A stretch of DNA of 64,000 nucleotides, from positions 806,001 to 870,000 of the forward strand of contig NZ_CP101156.1 of NCBI RefSeq assembly GCF_024298845.1, read 5' to 3'. Source of the DNA: Natronosalvus amylolyticus (GTDB lineage Archaea; Halobacteriota; Halobacteria; Halobacteriales; Natrialbaceae). Shown here in pieces: positions 53,493 to 62,270 of this stretch. The notes under the pieces were generated by a model. That model was not told the origin of the DNA. It did no database searches and was given only the letters and a program-made list of their open reading frames with translations. A program made the translations under genes and the position numbers. How positions within the stretch are numbered: the first letter of the stretch is position 1; every line of letters begins with the position of its first letter.

Positions 53493-54440
53493 TCAGGAAA
53501 CAGTCAACGCAGTTTCGGTCTCGAGGGCACCAAGAAGGGTCTTGATCGCGTCGCTCTCCGGCGTGACCTCGGCTGCGTTTTCCATCAACACGGTTTCACT
53601 CGGAAAGAGCTGTTCACCGAGTACCAGTCCGTGGTCTCTTGCGGTCGAACCCGTTACGGTGAGGTAGACGCCAACGCCAGCGTCGGCGATAGCCTGTTCT
53701 TCATCGATATCCGCAGGCGGGTACTCGAAGTCGATGCCCTCGAGTGCGCCAGTTCCCAGAACGGCCTGAACGAGTCGTTCGTACCGTGGTGTGATACACA
53801 GCGAGCCCTCGTAGGCTTCGATAAACGACCTGTCAATCGGGTCGTTTGTCGGCGCACGCTCAGGCGTTGCCATCAGCGTGTGATACACCGTATCGCCGAG
53901 GCCGGTGACGACCTGAACGTCCGTATCGGTTGGGTTGATTCGGGCGTTGATGTCGGCTATTTTGCCAATTGGATCGGGGCGAAGTTCGACGACCTCCTCG
54001 AGCACGAGGTCGGCACTGTCGAACCCCAGGGCGAATTCGTGGGTTCTGAGTGCCCGAAACGGCTCCTCTCGACCGACCAGTACGAGGTCGGAACCCGAAG
54101 GGAAGGTTTCGAGTAACTGTCCGTCATCGGGTTCGACCTCATCGAGCGGGATACTGACGCTATCGAAGACGATCCGGCGCGGTTTGCCTGCCCGGTCGTC
54201 GCGGACGAGTGTGTACTCAGGTGCGGCGGGTTCGTCCGTGTTGGAGTAGGTGGCGAGTCGATGGTACAGGTCAGACGTTTCGGGTTCGACCGTTCCTTTG
54301 GTAATGGCTTTCTCGTGTCGAAGCGTCGAACTGACATCGTCTGCGAGATCTGTCACGCCGAGACGACGGGCCAGACAGTCGAGTACTGACTCGAGTGGCC
54401 GTCCCTTTCGCGGCACTGCAATCGGTATTCGCTCGCCCAT
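53493..54440 (-). CDS. HisG-like protein of unknown function
   Basis: This 315-aa protein begins RIPIAVPRKGRPLESVLDCL, much like the start of ATP phosphoribosyltransferase HisG. SDLVLVGREEPFRALRTHEF, FDSADLVLEEVVEL and TGLGDTVYHTLMATPERAP keep the order of the two-lobed periplasmic-binding-type fold. The HisG phosphate-binding loop is not obvious, and insertions differ from true HisG. No histidine gene is near. It may be a paralogue recruited for another nucleotide or small-molecule-binding role. It lies between the formyltransferase pair and hairpin element C. Confidence 0.8.
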   Translation of the reverse strand: MGERIPIAVPRKGRPLESVLDCLARRLGVTDLADDVSSTLRHEKAITKGTVEPETSDLYHRLATYSNTDEPAAPEYTLVRDDRAGKPRRIVFDSVSIPLDEVEPDDGQLLETFPSGSDLVLVGREEPFRALRTHEFALGFDSADLVLEEVVELRPDPIGKIADINARINPTDTDVQVVTGLGDTVYHTLMATPERAPTNDPIDRSFIEAYEGSLCITPRYERLVQAVLGTGALEGIDFEYPPADIDEEQAIADAGVGVYLTVTGSTARDHGLVLGEQLFPSETVLMENAAEVTPESDAIKTLLGALETETALTVS

Positions 54441-54523
54441 TGGCTAGTGAAGGCGGTTGCGACCACAAACCGATTGCGTTTCCCGCAGGACTCGGGAGAC
54501 GATACGCTCCATATACAGGCACC

Positions 54524-54606
54524 TATAGTCGCCAGTGAAACGGTGTACACACATATCACGACGCCGTCTTACGATAGGGTGTGACTGACTTTCACTGGCT
54601 ACTATA
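54524..54606 (+). repeat. 84-bp hairpin element (MITE-like), copy C
   Basis: 83 bases long; the most divergent copy. TATAGTCGCCAGTGAAA and TTTCACTGGCTACTATA form the outer stem, CACACATATCAC and ACGATAGGGTGTG the inner stem with two lost pairs. Same orientation as A and B. It lies between the HisG-like gene and the coiled-coil protein gene. Confidence 0.82.
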
Positions 54607-54648
54607 GAAGACCACGAATCGTACCCTGGCGCAAAAACCGTCGAGACG

Positions 54649-56523
54649 CTACTCTGAGAACATCGACCCGAGCTGGTCGCGCCACTCGGTGAGATCCGTC
54701 ACTGCCTCGTCGACGTCCTCGAGGTCGGATTCCAGCGTTTCGACGTCTGATTCAACGGCCTCGAGGCCAGATTCCAGCCCTCCGACGTCGTCTTCGATCG
54801 TCTCGACGCTTGCTTCGACCGTTTCCAATCCGTCGTCAAGCGTCTCGACGTCGCCTTCGAGGTCCGCCGTCCGACTGTCGACGCGGTCGACGTCCGCCGA
54901 GATCTCCTCGACAGAGGCTGAAACGTCACCGACATCGTCGCTGACGGACTCGAGTTCGGATTCCAGATCCACCATCTGAGACTCGATTGCGCTAACGTCG
55001 TTCGTTGTGGCCTCGAGCGTCGATTCGGTTCCTTCGAGACGGCTTTCGAAGGCGTCCAGGTCGGCCTCGAATTCCTCCACCTGTTCGCGGAAGGATTCGA
55101 TGACCTGTGTACCCGTCCCCTCCTCATCGAGGAACTCCTCGAGTGCGCCCGTGTAGGCCGCAACTTCCTCGATTCGAGCCTGGAGATGCTCGACTTTCGC
55201 GAGGTCGGTGCCAGCTGGCGTCGTGTCAGTCCCAAGTGCCGACTCGATCGCTCGTCGATCCGCTCTACTGACCTCGCCAGCCTCGAGCTCGGCGGCGAGT
55301 TGGGCGGCTATCGATTCCTCACCGGCCGTCGAGGCCGCAGCCGATTCTGTGGCGTGTTTGGCTTCGGTTTCGTCCGCTGTGGCCTCGAGATCGATGTCGA
55401 CGGTTGGTTCTTCTTCCTCGAGGGCTGCTTCGTCCGGAGTTTCGTCCGCAACGGGTTCGGTTTCCTCCTCGTCGTCCACGGTTTCTTCCACTTCCTCATC
55501 AGCCACAGCATCTGCAGCCTTCTCGTCGCCTGCAACTTCTTCCACACCCTCACCGGCCACGCCTTCTTTAGCCTCGTCGTCGGCTGCATCGTCTGCAGTT
55601 CCCTCCTCAGTAGCAGCCTCTCCGGCGGCTTCAGTCGCCGCCTCGAGGTCGAGTTCGATTTTGGGAACGTCCTCGTCGTCGTCCCCTTCCTCTGCACTGG
55701 CTTCGTCGGCTTCGAGACCCTCGTCCTCCTCGACGTCGTCGGCGGGTGGTATCTCTTCTTCGCCGAAATCAAGGTCTATATCTGGGGTGTCGTCTTCCGC
55801 TTCGTCGTCCACCGCCGTCGGCTCGGTGTCGACGTCGCCGAGGTCGAGATCGAGGTCTTCGTCTTCACCGAGGAAGCCAGCCCCCTCATCTACATCCTCG
55901 AGATCATCGTCTTCGTCGTACTCGAGGGTGTCCTCCGACCCAGCGTCCATCGCGTCCTCGCTCTGGGCGTCGCCGGCCTCTTCCTCGTCGGTTTCTCCGT
56001 CGTCGGTTTCCTCGAGTCCCGGGACGGAATCCGCTTCACCCGACAGCATATCTTTGACGACCTGGTTGCTGTCGTCGTCGATGATGTCGTCGATCATCGT
56101 CTCCTGGACGTGCTCGGCACCCTCACTATCGTCGTCTTCGGTGGCAGACGACTGCGACTCCGATAGGTTCGTCAGTGTCGGCTCTGTGAGGAACGCTGAT
56201 GGATCCGTCTCTTCATCGAGACGAATGCCGTACACCGTGACGAGCGACTCGTCGGGTTCGACCGTTCCGGAAAACTCGACGTGATTGTCCTGGAACGCCG
56301 TCCAGCTCTCGCTGTGGTACTCCGGATGGAAGCCAACGCTATCCATCGGGAACGATTCGGGAATATCTTCCGTGAGACGGATCGTTACCGGCTCGTCGTG
56401 ATCCGAGTCGATCTCGAACCGAATTGCCGGAACGGGGAACTCATCGGCAGTAAAAGATTTCTGGACGGTCACCCCATCGTCGTGCACCTCGACCACGTCA
56501 TCTGCGTCCGTAGTACTACTCAT
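54649..56523 (-). CDS. Large acidic protein with amino-terminal beta domain and coiled-coil tail
   Basis: This 624-aa protein has three parts. Residues 1-125 look like a beta-sandwich (VQKSFTADEFPVPAIRFEID, GFHPEYHSESWTAFQDN). Residues 130-400 are a disordered run of Asp, Glu and Ala. Residues 430-620 are heptad-rich helix (VESDVETLESDLEDVDEAV and similar), a long coiled coil. No signal peptide or membrane span. It is presumably a cytosolic structural or scaffold protein. No family could be named. Two long open frames on the opposite strand are shadows of its skewed codons. Confidence 0.87.
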   Translation of the reverse strand: MSSTTDADDVVEVHDDGVTVQKSFTADEFPVPAIRFEIDSDHDEPVTIRLTEDIPESFPMDSVGFHPEYHSESWTAFQDNHVEFSGTVEPDESLVTVYGIRLDEETDPSAFLTEPTLTNLSESQSSATEDDDSEGAEHVQETMIDDIIDDDSNQVVKDMLSGEADSVPGLEETDDGETDEEEAGDAQSEDAMDAGSEDTLEYDEDDDLEDVDEGAGFLGEDEDLDLDLGDVDTEPTAVDDEAEDDTPDIDLDFGEEEIPPADDVEEDEGLEADEASAEEGDDDEDVPKIELDLEAATEAAGEAATEEGTADDAADDEAKEGVAGEGVEEVAGDEKAADAVADEEVEETVDDEEETEPVADETPDEAALEEEEPTVDIDLEATADETEAKHATESAAASTAGEESIAAQLAAELEAGEVSRADRRAIESALGTDTTPAGTDLAKVEHLQARIEEVAAYTGALEEFLDEEGTGTQVIESFREQVEEFEADLDAFESRLEGTESTLEATTNDVSAIESQMVDLESELESVSDDVGDVSASVEEISADVDRVDSRTADLEGDVETLDDGLETVEASVETIEDDVGGLESGLEAVESDVETLESDLEDVDEAVTDLTEWRDQLGSMFSE

Positions 56524-56589
56524 GCTCGCAACGTTAACTGAGCATTACCTTAAAACGAACGGGCAATTTTCCCCTTCGTTACCTCCGAG

Positions 56590-57423
56590 TTACAGATCGA
56601 CCCGGTCACCGATCTCGACGATCTCGAGACGCCGTGGATATTCGAAACTCTTCGCGTGGTGGTGCAAGACCTTCGGGTCCGAGGTGAGTCCGCGCCACAT
56701 GTCCCAGTGACTCGGCAGTAGTCGGTCGATCTGTAGGGCACTCGCACACTCGACGATCTGGTTTTCGTCGTTGTACCAGCGCGTGCGGACCGGCTCTCGA
56801 GTCTCTTTGTCGGGCACGTTGCCAACGGTGCCGAAGGCGAAAATGCCGAGGTCGATATCGTAGCGCGCCCCGATATCCTCGAACTCGGGTGATGGCTTGG
56901 TGTCGCCACCGTGGAACACCGTCCCTGATTCGTGTTCGATGACGTAACTAACCGGGTGCGTCGCATCGGGGTCGTGTGCCGGTTCGACGGTGATCGTGAA
57001 CGCACCGATCTCGAGGGTGTCCCCTTCGGTTACTTCCTCGAGTTGCTCCTCGGAGACGTTCCACGTGTCGGTCCACTGTTCGTCTTCGCGAGCGACCGCG
57101 AGACTGTCATCGGGCGCGTACAGAGTTGCGTCGGATTCGGCGAGAATCGGTGCCTGAGAGGGGCCGTGGACGTGGTCGGTGTGCTCGTGGGTTGCGAGTA
57201 CCGCATCCGCGTGGTCGATATCGACGGGGTCGAACGGGACCGGTATCATGCGAACCGTCCGAGGCGGGTCGCCCAGTCCGATGTACGGATCGATGTAAAC
57301 CGTCGTACCATCGCTCGCTTTCAGCGCGAAGCCGTTGCAGCCGAGATACCAGACGGCGACGCCGTCGGGTGCTGCCGATTCGATCGCTCGAGGGAGCCAG
57401 TCTCCCCAGTCACTCGTAGCCAT
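56590..57423 (-). CDS. Metallo-beta-lactamase-fold hydrolase (UlaG-like)
   Basis: This 277-aa protein carries the metal-binding THEHTDHVHG motif (about residues 82-91), further ligands in VEPAHDPDATHPVSYVIE and FHGGDTKPSPEFED, and a final LLPSHWDMW, all as in UlaG/L-ascorbate-6-phosphate lactonase relatives. The reaction in haloarchaea is unknown. The ATG at 57423 gives the MATSDWGDWLPRAIE start; the frame is open to 57486 without homology. Its upstream neighbour on the same strand is dph2. Confidence 0.91.
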   Translation of the reverse strand: MATSDWGDWLPRAIESAAPDGVAVWYLGCNGFALKASDGTTVYIDPYIGLGDPPRTVRMIPVPFDPVDIDHADAVLATHEHTDHVHGPSQAPILAESDATLYAPDDSLAVAREDEQWTDTWNVSEEQLEEVTEGDTLEIGAFTITVEPAHDPDATHPVSYVIEHESGTVFHGGDTKPSPEFEDIGARYDIDLGIFAFGTVGNVPDKETREPVRTRWYNDENQIVECASALQIDRLLPSHWDMWRGLTSDPKVLHHHAKSFEYPRRLEIVEIGDRVDL

Positions 57424-57564
57424 ACTCGAGGGTGAGAGAGGCGACTGGGTAAGTGTTATCGTTTCTGCCGTTCGACCCCTCGGCACGAATCCGACCCGCC
57501 TTCAATATTGAAACAATAGTGTCATGGTACAACTATCGTACTCAAGAGGCTCGATGGGGCGCGA

Positions 57565-58620
57565 TTACCAGGTGCCGTGGAAGGTATCGAACTCGAGACT
57601 GTCGAGCGGTTCGTTTCCGACGGCGATTTCGTACTCGCCGGGGGTGAGCATCGGTTTGTGGAACCGTGGCCCGTCGTCGGTCGTGATTCGTGGACAGCCG
57701 GTGTTAACGAAAGCGTCCATATCGAAGTTCTGGAGTCGGTCGGGCGTAACTTCGTCCATCGTGATGAGATAGGCGTCGTCGTTGTCCGCGAGGATGTCCT
57801 GAGCGATTTCCCAGCGGCCCTGGCCGATTTTGGTGCAGAAGATGACGCCCCACTTTCTGGCGTCCATCGCTCGGTGGACTGCACCGTAGCGCTGTTTCAT
57901 AAATTTCTCCGTGTCTGCGACGGTGACGACGTTGTTCACGGGGTCTGCAATCACCACGTGCTTGTCGGGGTGTTCCATCGCCAGGCCGAGCGGGTGGAAC
58001 TTGCCGCCACCGACGTAGAGGACCTGGTCTGCAGGAACGTCCGCACTGGCGTAGTTACAGCCTAACACCTGTCCTTCGTGGGTCAGTCGTTCGTCCCCAC
58101 GACGGGTCTGGACCTCGTAACCCTGGTCCTCGAGGTAGTCGGCCATCTCGGAAAAACGGTTCATGTGCTGGGCAGTCGTGACGAGACCGACTTCGGGCGT
58201 TTCCTCGGGTGATTGCAGCGTCTCCAGTGACTCCTCGAGAATCGGGATGACCTCGACGTTCGAGAACAGGGGGACATAAATGACCTTATCCGTGTTTTTC
58301 ATCGGGGAGTGGCCGAAGTGAACGAACACGTCGGTCCGTTTCATCAGGTAGGTGTCGAGGTCACAGGCACCATAGCACGGCTGGCCCGAGAGCATGATAG
58401 TGACGTCGTCGGGAACCAGTTCGCGCAGGTCGTCCGCCACGTTCGGTCCGCGACGTTTCAGGCCCTCGGGGAACTGCAGACCGATCTTTTTGGCGTTTTT
58501 CTCCTCGACCTCGTCGACGATTCGTTCGAGTTCGTAGTCCCACTCGCGGTCGTGTTTGAGGGCCATCCCGGTGTTCCGGAGATCACCCTCGCTGTAGGAC
58601 GAATCCGACTCTTGACTCAT
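57565..58620 (-). CDS. dph2: Diphthamide biosynthesis protein Dph2 (radical SAM-like 4Fe-4S enzyme)
   Basis: This 351-aa enzyme makes the first step of diphthamide on elongation factor aEF2, transferring the 3-amino-3-carboxypropyl group of SAM to histidine. The three cluster cysteines expected for archaeal Dph2 are visible: C82 (or C86, GQPCYGAC), C188 (LGCNYA) and C309 (NTGCPRI). It is a homodimer in archaea. The frame is open to 58716, but the ATG at 58620 fits. The divergent YlbF-family gene starts 126 bases away. Confidence 0.95.
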   Translation of the reverse strand: MSQESDSSYSEGDLRNTGMALKHDREWDYELERIVDEVEEKNAKKIGLQFPEGLKRRGPNVADDLRELVPDDVTIMLSGQPCYGACDLDTYLMKRTDVFVHFGHSPMKNTDKVIYVPLFSNVEVIPILEESLETLQSPEETPEVGLVTTAQHMNRFSEMADYLEDQGYEVQTRRGDERLTHEGQVLGCNYASADVPADQVLYVGGGKFHPLGLAMEHPDKHVVIADPVNNVVTVADTEKFMKQRYGAVHRAMDARKWGVIFCTKIGQGRWEIAQDILADNDDAYLITMDEVTPDRLQNFDMDAFVNTGCPRITTDDGPRFHKPMLTPGEYEIAVGNEPLDSLEFDTFHGTW

Positions 58621-58746
58621 TACCACCGTTTGCGGCCGCTGACGTAAAACGCCGCGGGTTTTCGATACGGCCACACTGACCTGACCGCCCGCGTCACGGC
58701 CGTGGCGACCCGCCAAGTTGAAACACCCTGACTCCTAAGCAAAGAT

Positions 58747-59121
58747 ATGAGCGTCGAGACGACGTCAGTCGAGGAACTCGGTCGCGAACTGGGTGAGGCC
58801 ATCACTCACCTTCCCGAGTACGAGGCTTTCGAGCAAGCACAGCAGGCCGTCGAGGACGACCCCGCAGTGCAAGAACAGATATCGGAGTTCGAGCGGGTTC
58901 GCCAGCAGTTCATGCTGGCCCGACAGGCCGGCAGTGCCACTCAGGAAGACCTCGAAGAACTACAGGGGACGCAGGAGGAACTGCACGCCATGGAACCAAT
59001 GGCCGAGTTCTTGCAGGCCAAAAGTGAACTGGCGGCCCGACTCGAAGCCGTTAACGAGGCGATCTCTGAACCACTTGCTGTTGATTTTGGTGGCGAAGCG
59101 GGCGGATGTTGTAACGATTAG
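58747..59121 (+). CDS. YlbF/YmcA-family protein
   Basis: This 124-aa protein is almost all helix (residues 8-108) as in the YlbF/YmcA family, which in Bacillus forms a complex with YaaT that binds iron-sulfur clusters and modulates RNase Y. The carboxy terminus GGCCND adds a Cys pair that could bind a cluster or metal. It is preceded by AT-poor sequence and leads into the membrane protein and salactin genes in the same orientation, 99 bases ahead. Confidence 0.85.
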   Translation: MSVETTSVEELGRELGEAITHLPEYEAFEQAQQAVEDDPAVQEQISEFERVRQQFMLARQAGSATQEDLEELQGTQEELHAMEPMAEFLQAKSELAARLEAVNEAISEPLAVDFGGEAGGCCND

Positions 59122-59220
59122 CGTGGTTTCTCTCAACCTGAGAGGTATCGAATAAACTGACGGATTCGAGACTATTTTTCGACCCAACAGTCATAATACT
59201 GGAGTCGAAAGGGAGGCTCA

Positions 59221-60144
59221 ATGGCAGCGGAAAACCCTGCAGACGGGTACCTGTTCGATCTCTACCGAGAGTACATCGGGGAGCCGGACGACCGGACCGA
59301 CGTCTACGTCGGGTTCGGGTTGTTCCTCGGTGGAATCGGGCTGGCAGTCGTCGCACTCGTGTTATTTCTGTGGAGTACGACTCTCGAACCACGCTCCGAT
59401 GCATACTGGGCCTGGGTGCAACCCGCGTACGCTATCGGGATGATCTCACTGCCGGCACTCATGCTCGGCATTACGGTGTTGTTGCCCTCCGAACAGCGGA
59501 TGGTCTACATCTCGCTTGCTGGCGTGGCGCTCTCGGTCGTCGCCGCCATCGGCTTCGTCCTTGCTTACCCAGACAACTGGCTCTATGGGAACGATTACAG
59601 CGTCGCCGTCGTCGCCACCTACGCCATCGGCCTCGCAGGAGTGACCGCCTCGACCGGAGCAGCATTGATCGCACATTACCTGGACATGGCCCAGGCCGTC
59701 CAATCTGCCGAAATCGACGAATCAGACGACGAAGACGAGGGGCCATCGTACACCGACGAAGAAATCCAGTCAGATATCGACGACGCGATGGAAGGCGTCG
59801 AACTCTCCTGGGGTGGCGTTCGGAAATCGGAGAACAAACGCCTCAGTTTCAAAAACGACGAACTCGACGGCCAACACCTCGATTCGAATCTGGCGACGAA
59901 GAAAACACGCTCGAGCGGTGTAGACGCCCAGGTCGCAGGGCTCAAGGGCCTGAAAGGGGGCGAGAAAAAGACCGCAGTCTCACAGGGCGGAGTCGACGAC
60001 CAGACCCAGAAACTGAAGGAGCTTCGTAAACAGAAACAGGAAGAAGAAGCTGCCAAAGAGCGGGAAGCCGCTGCAGACGGGACTCGAGCGAACCCCGTTG
60101 CCGGCTTACTCGAGCGAATACGGGCGTTGATAAAACGGAATTAA
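59221..60144 (+). CDS. Four-span membrane protein with long charged cytoplasmic tail, next to salactin
   Basis: This 307-aa protein has four membrane spans in residues 25-160 (VGFGLFLGGIGLAVVALVLF, AYAIGMISLPALMLGITVLL, ISLAGVALSVVAAIGFVLAY, YAIGLAGVTASTGAALIAHY). A tail of about 145 residues follows. It is acidic at first, then has GLKGLKGGEKK and a Lys/Glu-rich helix (LKELRKQKQEEEAAKERE). No domain is recognised. It lies 97 bases ahead of the salactin gene, same strand. It could anchor the filament at the membrane, but this is inference. Confidence 0.85.
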   Translation: MAAENPADGYLFDLYREYIGEPDDRTDVYVGFGLFLGGIGLAVVALVLFLWSTTLEPRSDAYWAWVQPAYAIGMISLPALMLGITVLLPSEQRMVYISLAGVALSVVAAIGFVLAYPDNWLYGNDYSVAVVATYAIGLAGVTASTGAALIAHYLDMAQAVQSAEIDESDDEDEGPSYTDEEIQSDIDDAMEGVELSWGGVRKSENKRLSFKNDELDGQHLDSNLATKKTRSSGVDAQVAGLKGLKGGEKKTAVSQGGVDDQTQKLKELRKQKQEEEAAKEREAAADGTRANPVAGLLERIRALIKRN

Positions 60145-60211
60145 CGACACGTCTGCAGAGTTAATATATAATTATTCCCGGGTAAATTCTGATGCAATCT
60201 AATCACATAGA

Positions 60212-60220
60212 TTTATAATC
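60212..60220 (+). promoter_or_regulatory. TATA box of the salactin gene
   Basis: TTTATAATC lies 22-30 bases before the ATG at 60242, indicating a dedicated leaderless transcript even though the membrane-protein gene is just upstream. Confidence 0.6.
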
Positions 60221-60241
60221 CGTCACGGGAGTTGGACAAAC

Positions 60242-61267
60242 ATGGCCAAAGGCCTAGACGTTGGAACCATGAACATCCTGTCTGCACAGCAGGATGGTAC
60301 CGACACCGTATTCGTGCAGCAGCGCAACTCCTTCGTGGAAATCGAGTACTCTGATATGGCAGAACAGATGCTCTCACGAAGTGAAGTGCTCCACATCCGA
60401 AAAGACGACAAAGTGTACGTCGTCGGTGACGATGCGCTTAATTTCGCGAACATCTTCAACAAGGAGACCCGTCGACCGATGAAACACGGGATCCTTTCGT
60501 CGTCCGAGAAGAGCGCAATTCCGATGATGAAACTCATCATCGAACAGGTCGTCGGTGAGCCGTCTTACCCTGACGAGAAACTGTACTTCTCCACACCAGC
60601 CGATCCCATCGACGACGATCTCTCGACGCTCTATCACCAGAAGACGATCGAATCCTTCCTCAACGATATCGGTTACGACGCTGAACCGATCAACGAAGGG
60701 ATGTCCGTCATCTACTCCGAACTCGCGGACAACAACTTCACCGGACTCGGTATCAGTTTCGGTGCCGGGATGACGAACGTCTGTCTGGCGTACTACGCAG
60801 TTCCCGTGATGAAGTTCTCCGTTGCCCGCGGTGGCGACTGGATCGACGAGCAGGCCGCCCGCGCAACCGGCACGCCAGTCGACAAGGTCACTTCGATCAA
60901 AGAGTCCGACTTCGAACTCGACTTCACCACGGACGTCGGTGGCGTCGAAGGAGCGCTTTCGATTTACTACGAGAATCTCCTCGATTACGTCATCGAACAC
61001 ATCGTCAAGGAGGTCGACGAAAGCGACGTCGAAGAAGGACTCGACGTCCCAGTGGTCGTCACCGGCGGGACCTCGAGTCCCGACGGCTTCGAGGCACTGT
61101 TCCGTGACCACCTCAAAGATGCTGCCATTCCGTTCTCCATCAGCGGCGTCACTCACGCCGACGAACCGCTGTACAGCGTCGCTCGAGGTGGCCTCGTTGC
61201 TGCTCGCTCCGACGAAGACGTGGATACGCAAGAAGCAGAAGCCGAGGCACCGGCAGCAAGCGAGTAA
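60242..61267 (+). CDS. Salactin-type actin homologue
   Basis: This 341-aa protein has the actin-fold nucleotide motifs: phosphate 1 GLDVGTMN (4-11), phosphate 2 [11 protein letters not shown] (170-180) and the adenosine motif [13 protein letters not shown] (270-282). It is close by eye to salactin of Halobacterium salinarum, a dynamically unstable filament that grows from the poles and helps DNA distribution when phosphate is low. It was earlier annotated as MreB-like. The carboxy-terminal 20 residues are an acidic Glu/Ala tail. It has its own promoter and follows a membrane-protein gene. Confidence 0.93.
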   Translation: MAKGLDVGTMNILSAQQDGTDTVFVQQRNSFVEIEYSDMAEQMLSRSEVLHIRKDDKVYVVGDDALNFANIFNKETRRPMKHGILSSSEKSAIPMMKLIIEQVVGEPSYPDEKLYFSTPADPIDDDLSTLYHQKTIESFLNDIGYDAEPINEGMSVIYSELADNNFTGLGISFGAGMTNVCLAYYAVPVMKFSVARGGDWIDEQAARATGTPVDKVTSIKESDFELDFTTDVGGVEGALSIYYENLLDYVIEHIVKEVDESDVEEGLDVPVVVTGGTSSPDGFEALFRDHLKDAAIPFSISGVTHADEPLYSVARGGLVAARSDEDVDTQEAEAEAPAASE

Positions 61268-61563
61268 GCGCGTTCACCTTTTCTCGTTTATCGAGGGATC
61301 GAGAGCAGTTCGTTTCCGGAATACGTGTGTCTGGCGGGTCCAGCCCTCCCAGGGCGAAACGCTGCCACCGTGACCGAACACCCCGTGGTTTCCAACGGCA
61401 ACGGTCGTTCGAAGGTGGGCACGATACCACGTTGACTCGAGTCAAAAAGCGCTATACGCCGGCCCACAGCAACAAATTGGTAGGCAGAAGAAAATAGTCC
61501 TATGTACCGCCGAACGGCGACCCTAACACGATTGGGGTGCGTGATAACAACGTCCCGTATCAG
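61268..61563. other. Intergenic region without recognised features
   Basis: These 296 bases lie between salactin and the convergent zinc-ribbon gene. I see no gene, tRNA or clear structure; the region is presumably the 3' ends of both transcripts. Confidence 0.5.
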
Positions 61564-61734
61564 TTACTCTTCGTAAAATCGATTGAAGGCATCCCGCCAG
61601 GACTCGTACTCTCGAGGTCGACTTTCGTGGTCGACAGGGACGTCCGCAAACCCACAATTGTTGCATGCGAGCGTCGTCACCTCACCCAGTGAGAGACGCT
61701 CGAGAGGTGTCTGGCACCGTGGACACTCGTCCAT
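61564..61734 (-). CDS. 56-aa zinc-ribbon protein
   Basis: The minus-strand frame encodes MDECPRCQTPLERLSLGEVT at its start, then CNNCGFADVPVDHE and an aromatic end (SWRDAFNRFYEE). The two CxxC pairs (C4/C7, C24/C27) form a zinc ribbon. Tiny zinc proteins of this kind are widespread in haloarchaea and some affect biofilm formation or motility. The ATG at 61734 is preceded by an AT-rich region. No downstream partner. Function unknown. Confidence 0.82.
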   Translation of the reverse strand: MDECPRCQTPLERLSLGEVTTLACNNCGFADVPVDHESRPREYESWRDAFNRFYEE

Positions 61735-61859
61735 GTTTACAGGTTGTAACGCCGTGTGCTTAAGTGTATACCCTCGAGAACCACGTCGACACTACGGCAC
61801 CATATATTACCATTGTGCATTTACAAAAGTATTTGTATGCGGCACATGTATGTGGTGGT

Positions 61860-62261
61860 ATGAGCGCTACCTCGCCGTCGCAGTTTGACCAGACGATCGA
61901 ACGCTGTCGACCAGCAGATGTCACCCCCGTCGAACTCGAGGCGGCCGACCTCGAGTCCACTGCGCCCGACTACCTCCGCGATCTGAAACGCGAATGCACC
62001 CGTAACGGGCTGTTCCCGGCCCGCCTTTCCGTCGATGCCTGTTTTGACGAGGATTGCTCGTTGCATACCCAACAGGAAGTCGACCGAATCCGTGGATACG
62101 TCCGCGCTGGCGCGTTCCTCGGCGTCGGAACTGTCACCGTCGACTGTGCGAACGTGACCAACCCTGAGAAGGTCTCACCAGCACTCGAGGCCTGTGCGGA
62201 GCGCGCCGAGCGTGAAGGGTTATCGTTCGAACTCGACGCACCCATTAGCCTCGAGCGGTAA
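61860..62261 (+). CDS. Conserved haloarchaeal protein upstream of a METTL5-like gene
   Basis: This 133-aa protein has no recognised domain. Notable parts are RLSVDACFDEDCSLHTQQEV and YVRAGAFLGVGTVTVDCANV, a Cys-containing acidic segment followed by a possible strand-rich core. It starts 97 bases behind an AT-rich stretch with AAAAGTATTTG (about 61825-61835), which may hold the TATA box of a leaderless gene. The methyltransferase gene follows nine bases after its stop, so the pair is an operon and a joint role is plausible. Confidence 0.8.
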   Translation: MSATSPSQFDQTIERCRPADVTPVELEAADLESTAPDYLRDLKRECTRNGLFPARLSVDACFDEDCSLHTQQEVDRIRGYVRAGAFLGVGTVTVDCANVTNPEKVSPALEACAERAEREGLSFELDAPISLER

Positions 62262-62270
62262 CCGCAGGAC

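Noticed and set aside
55186-56284. Two long plus-strand frames over the coiled-coil gene
   Set aside because: Ser-rich and Phe/Val-rich translations are products of the GAN/GAC-rich acidic codons on the other strand.
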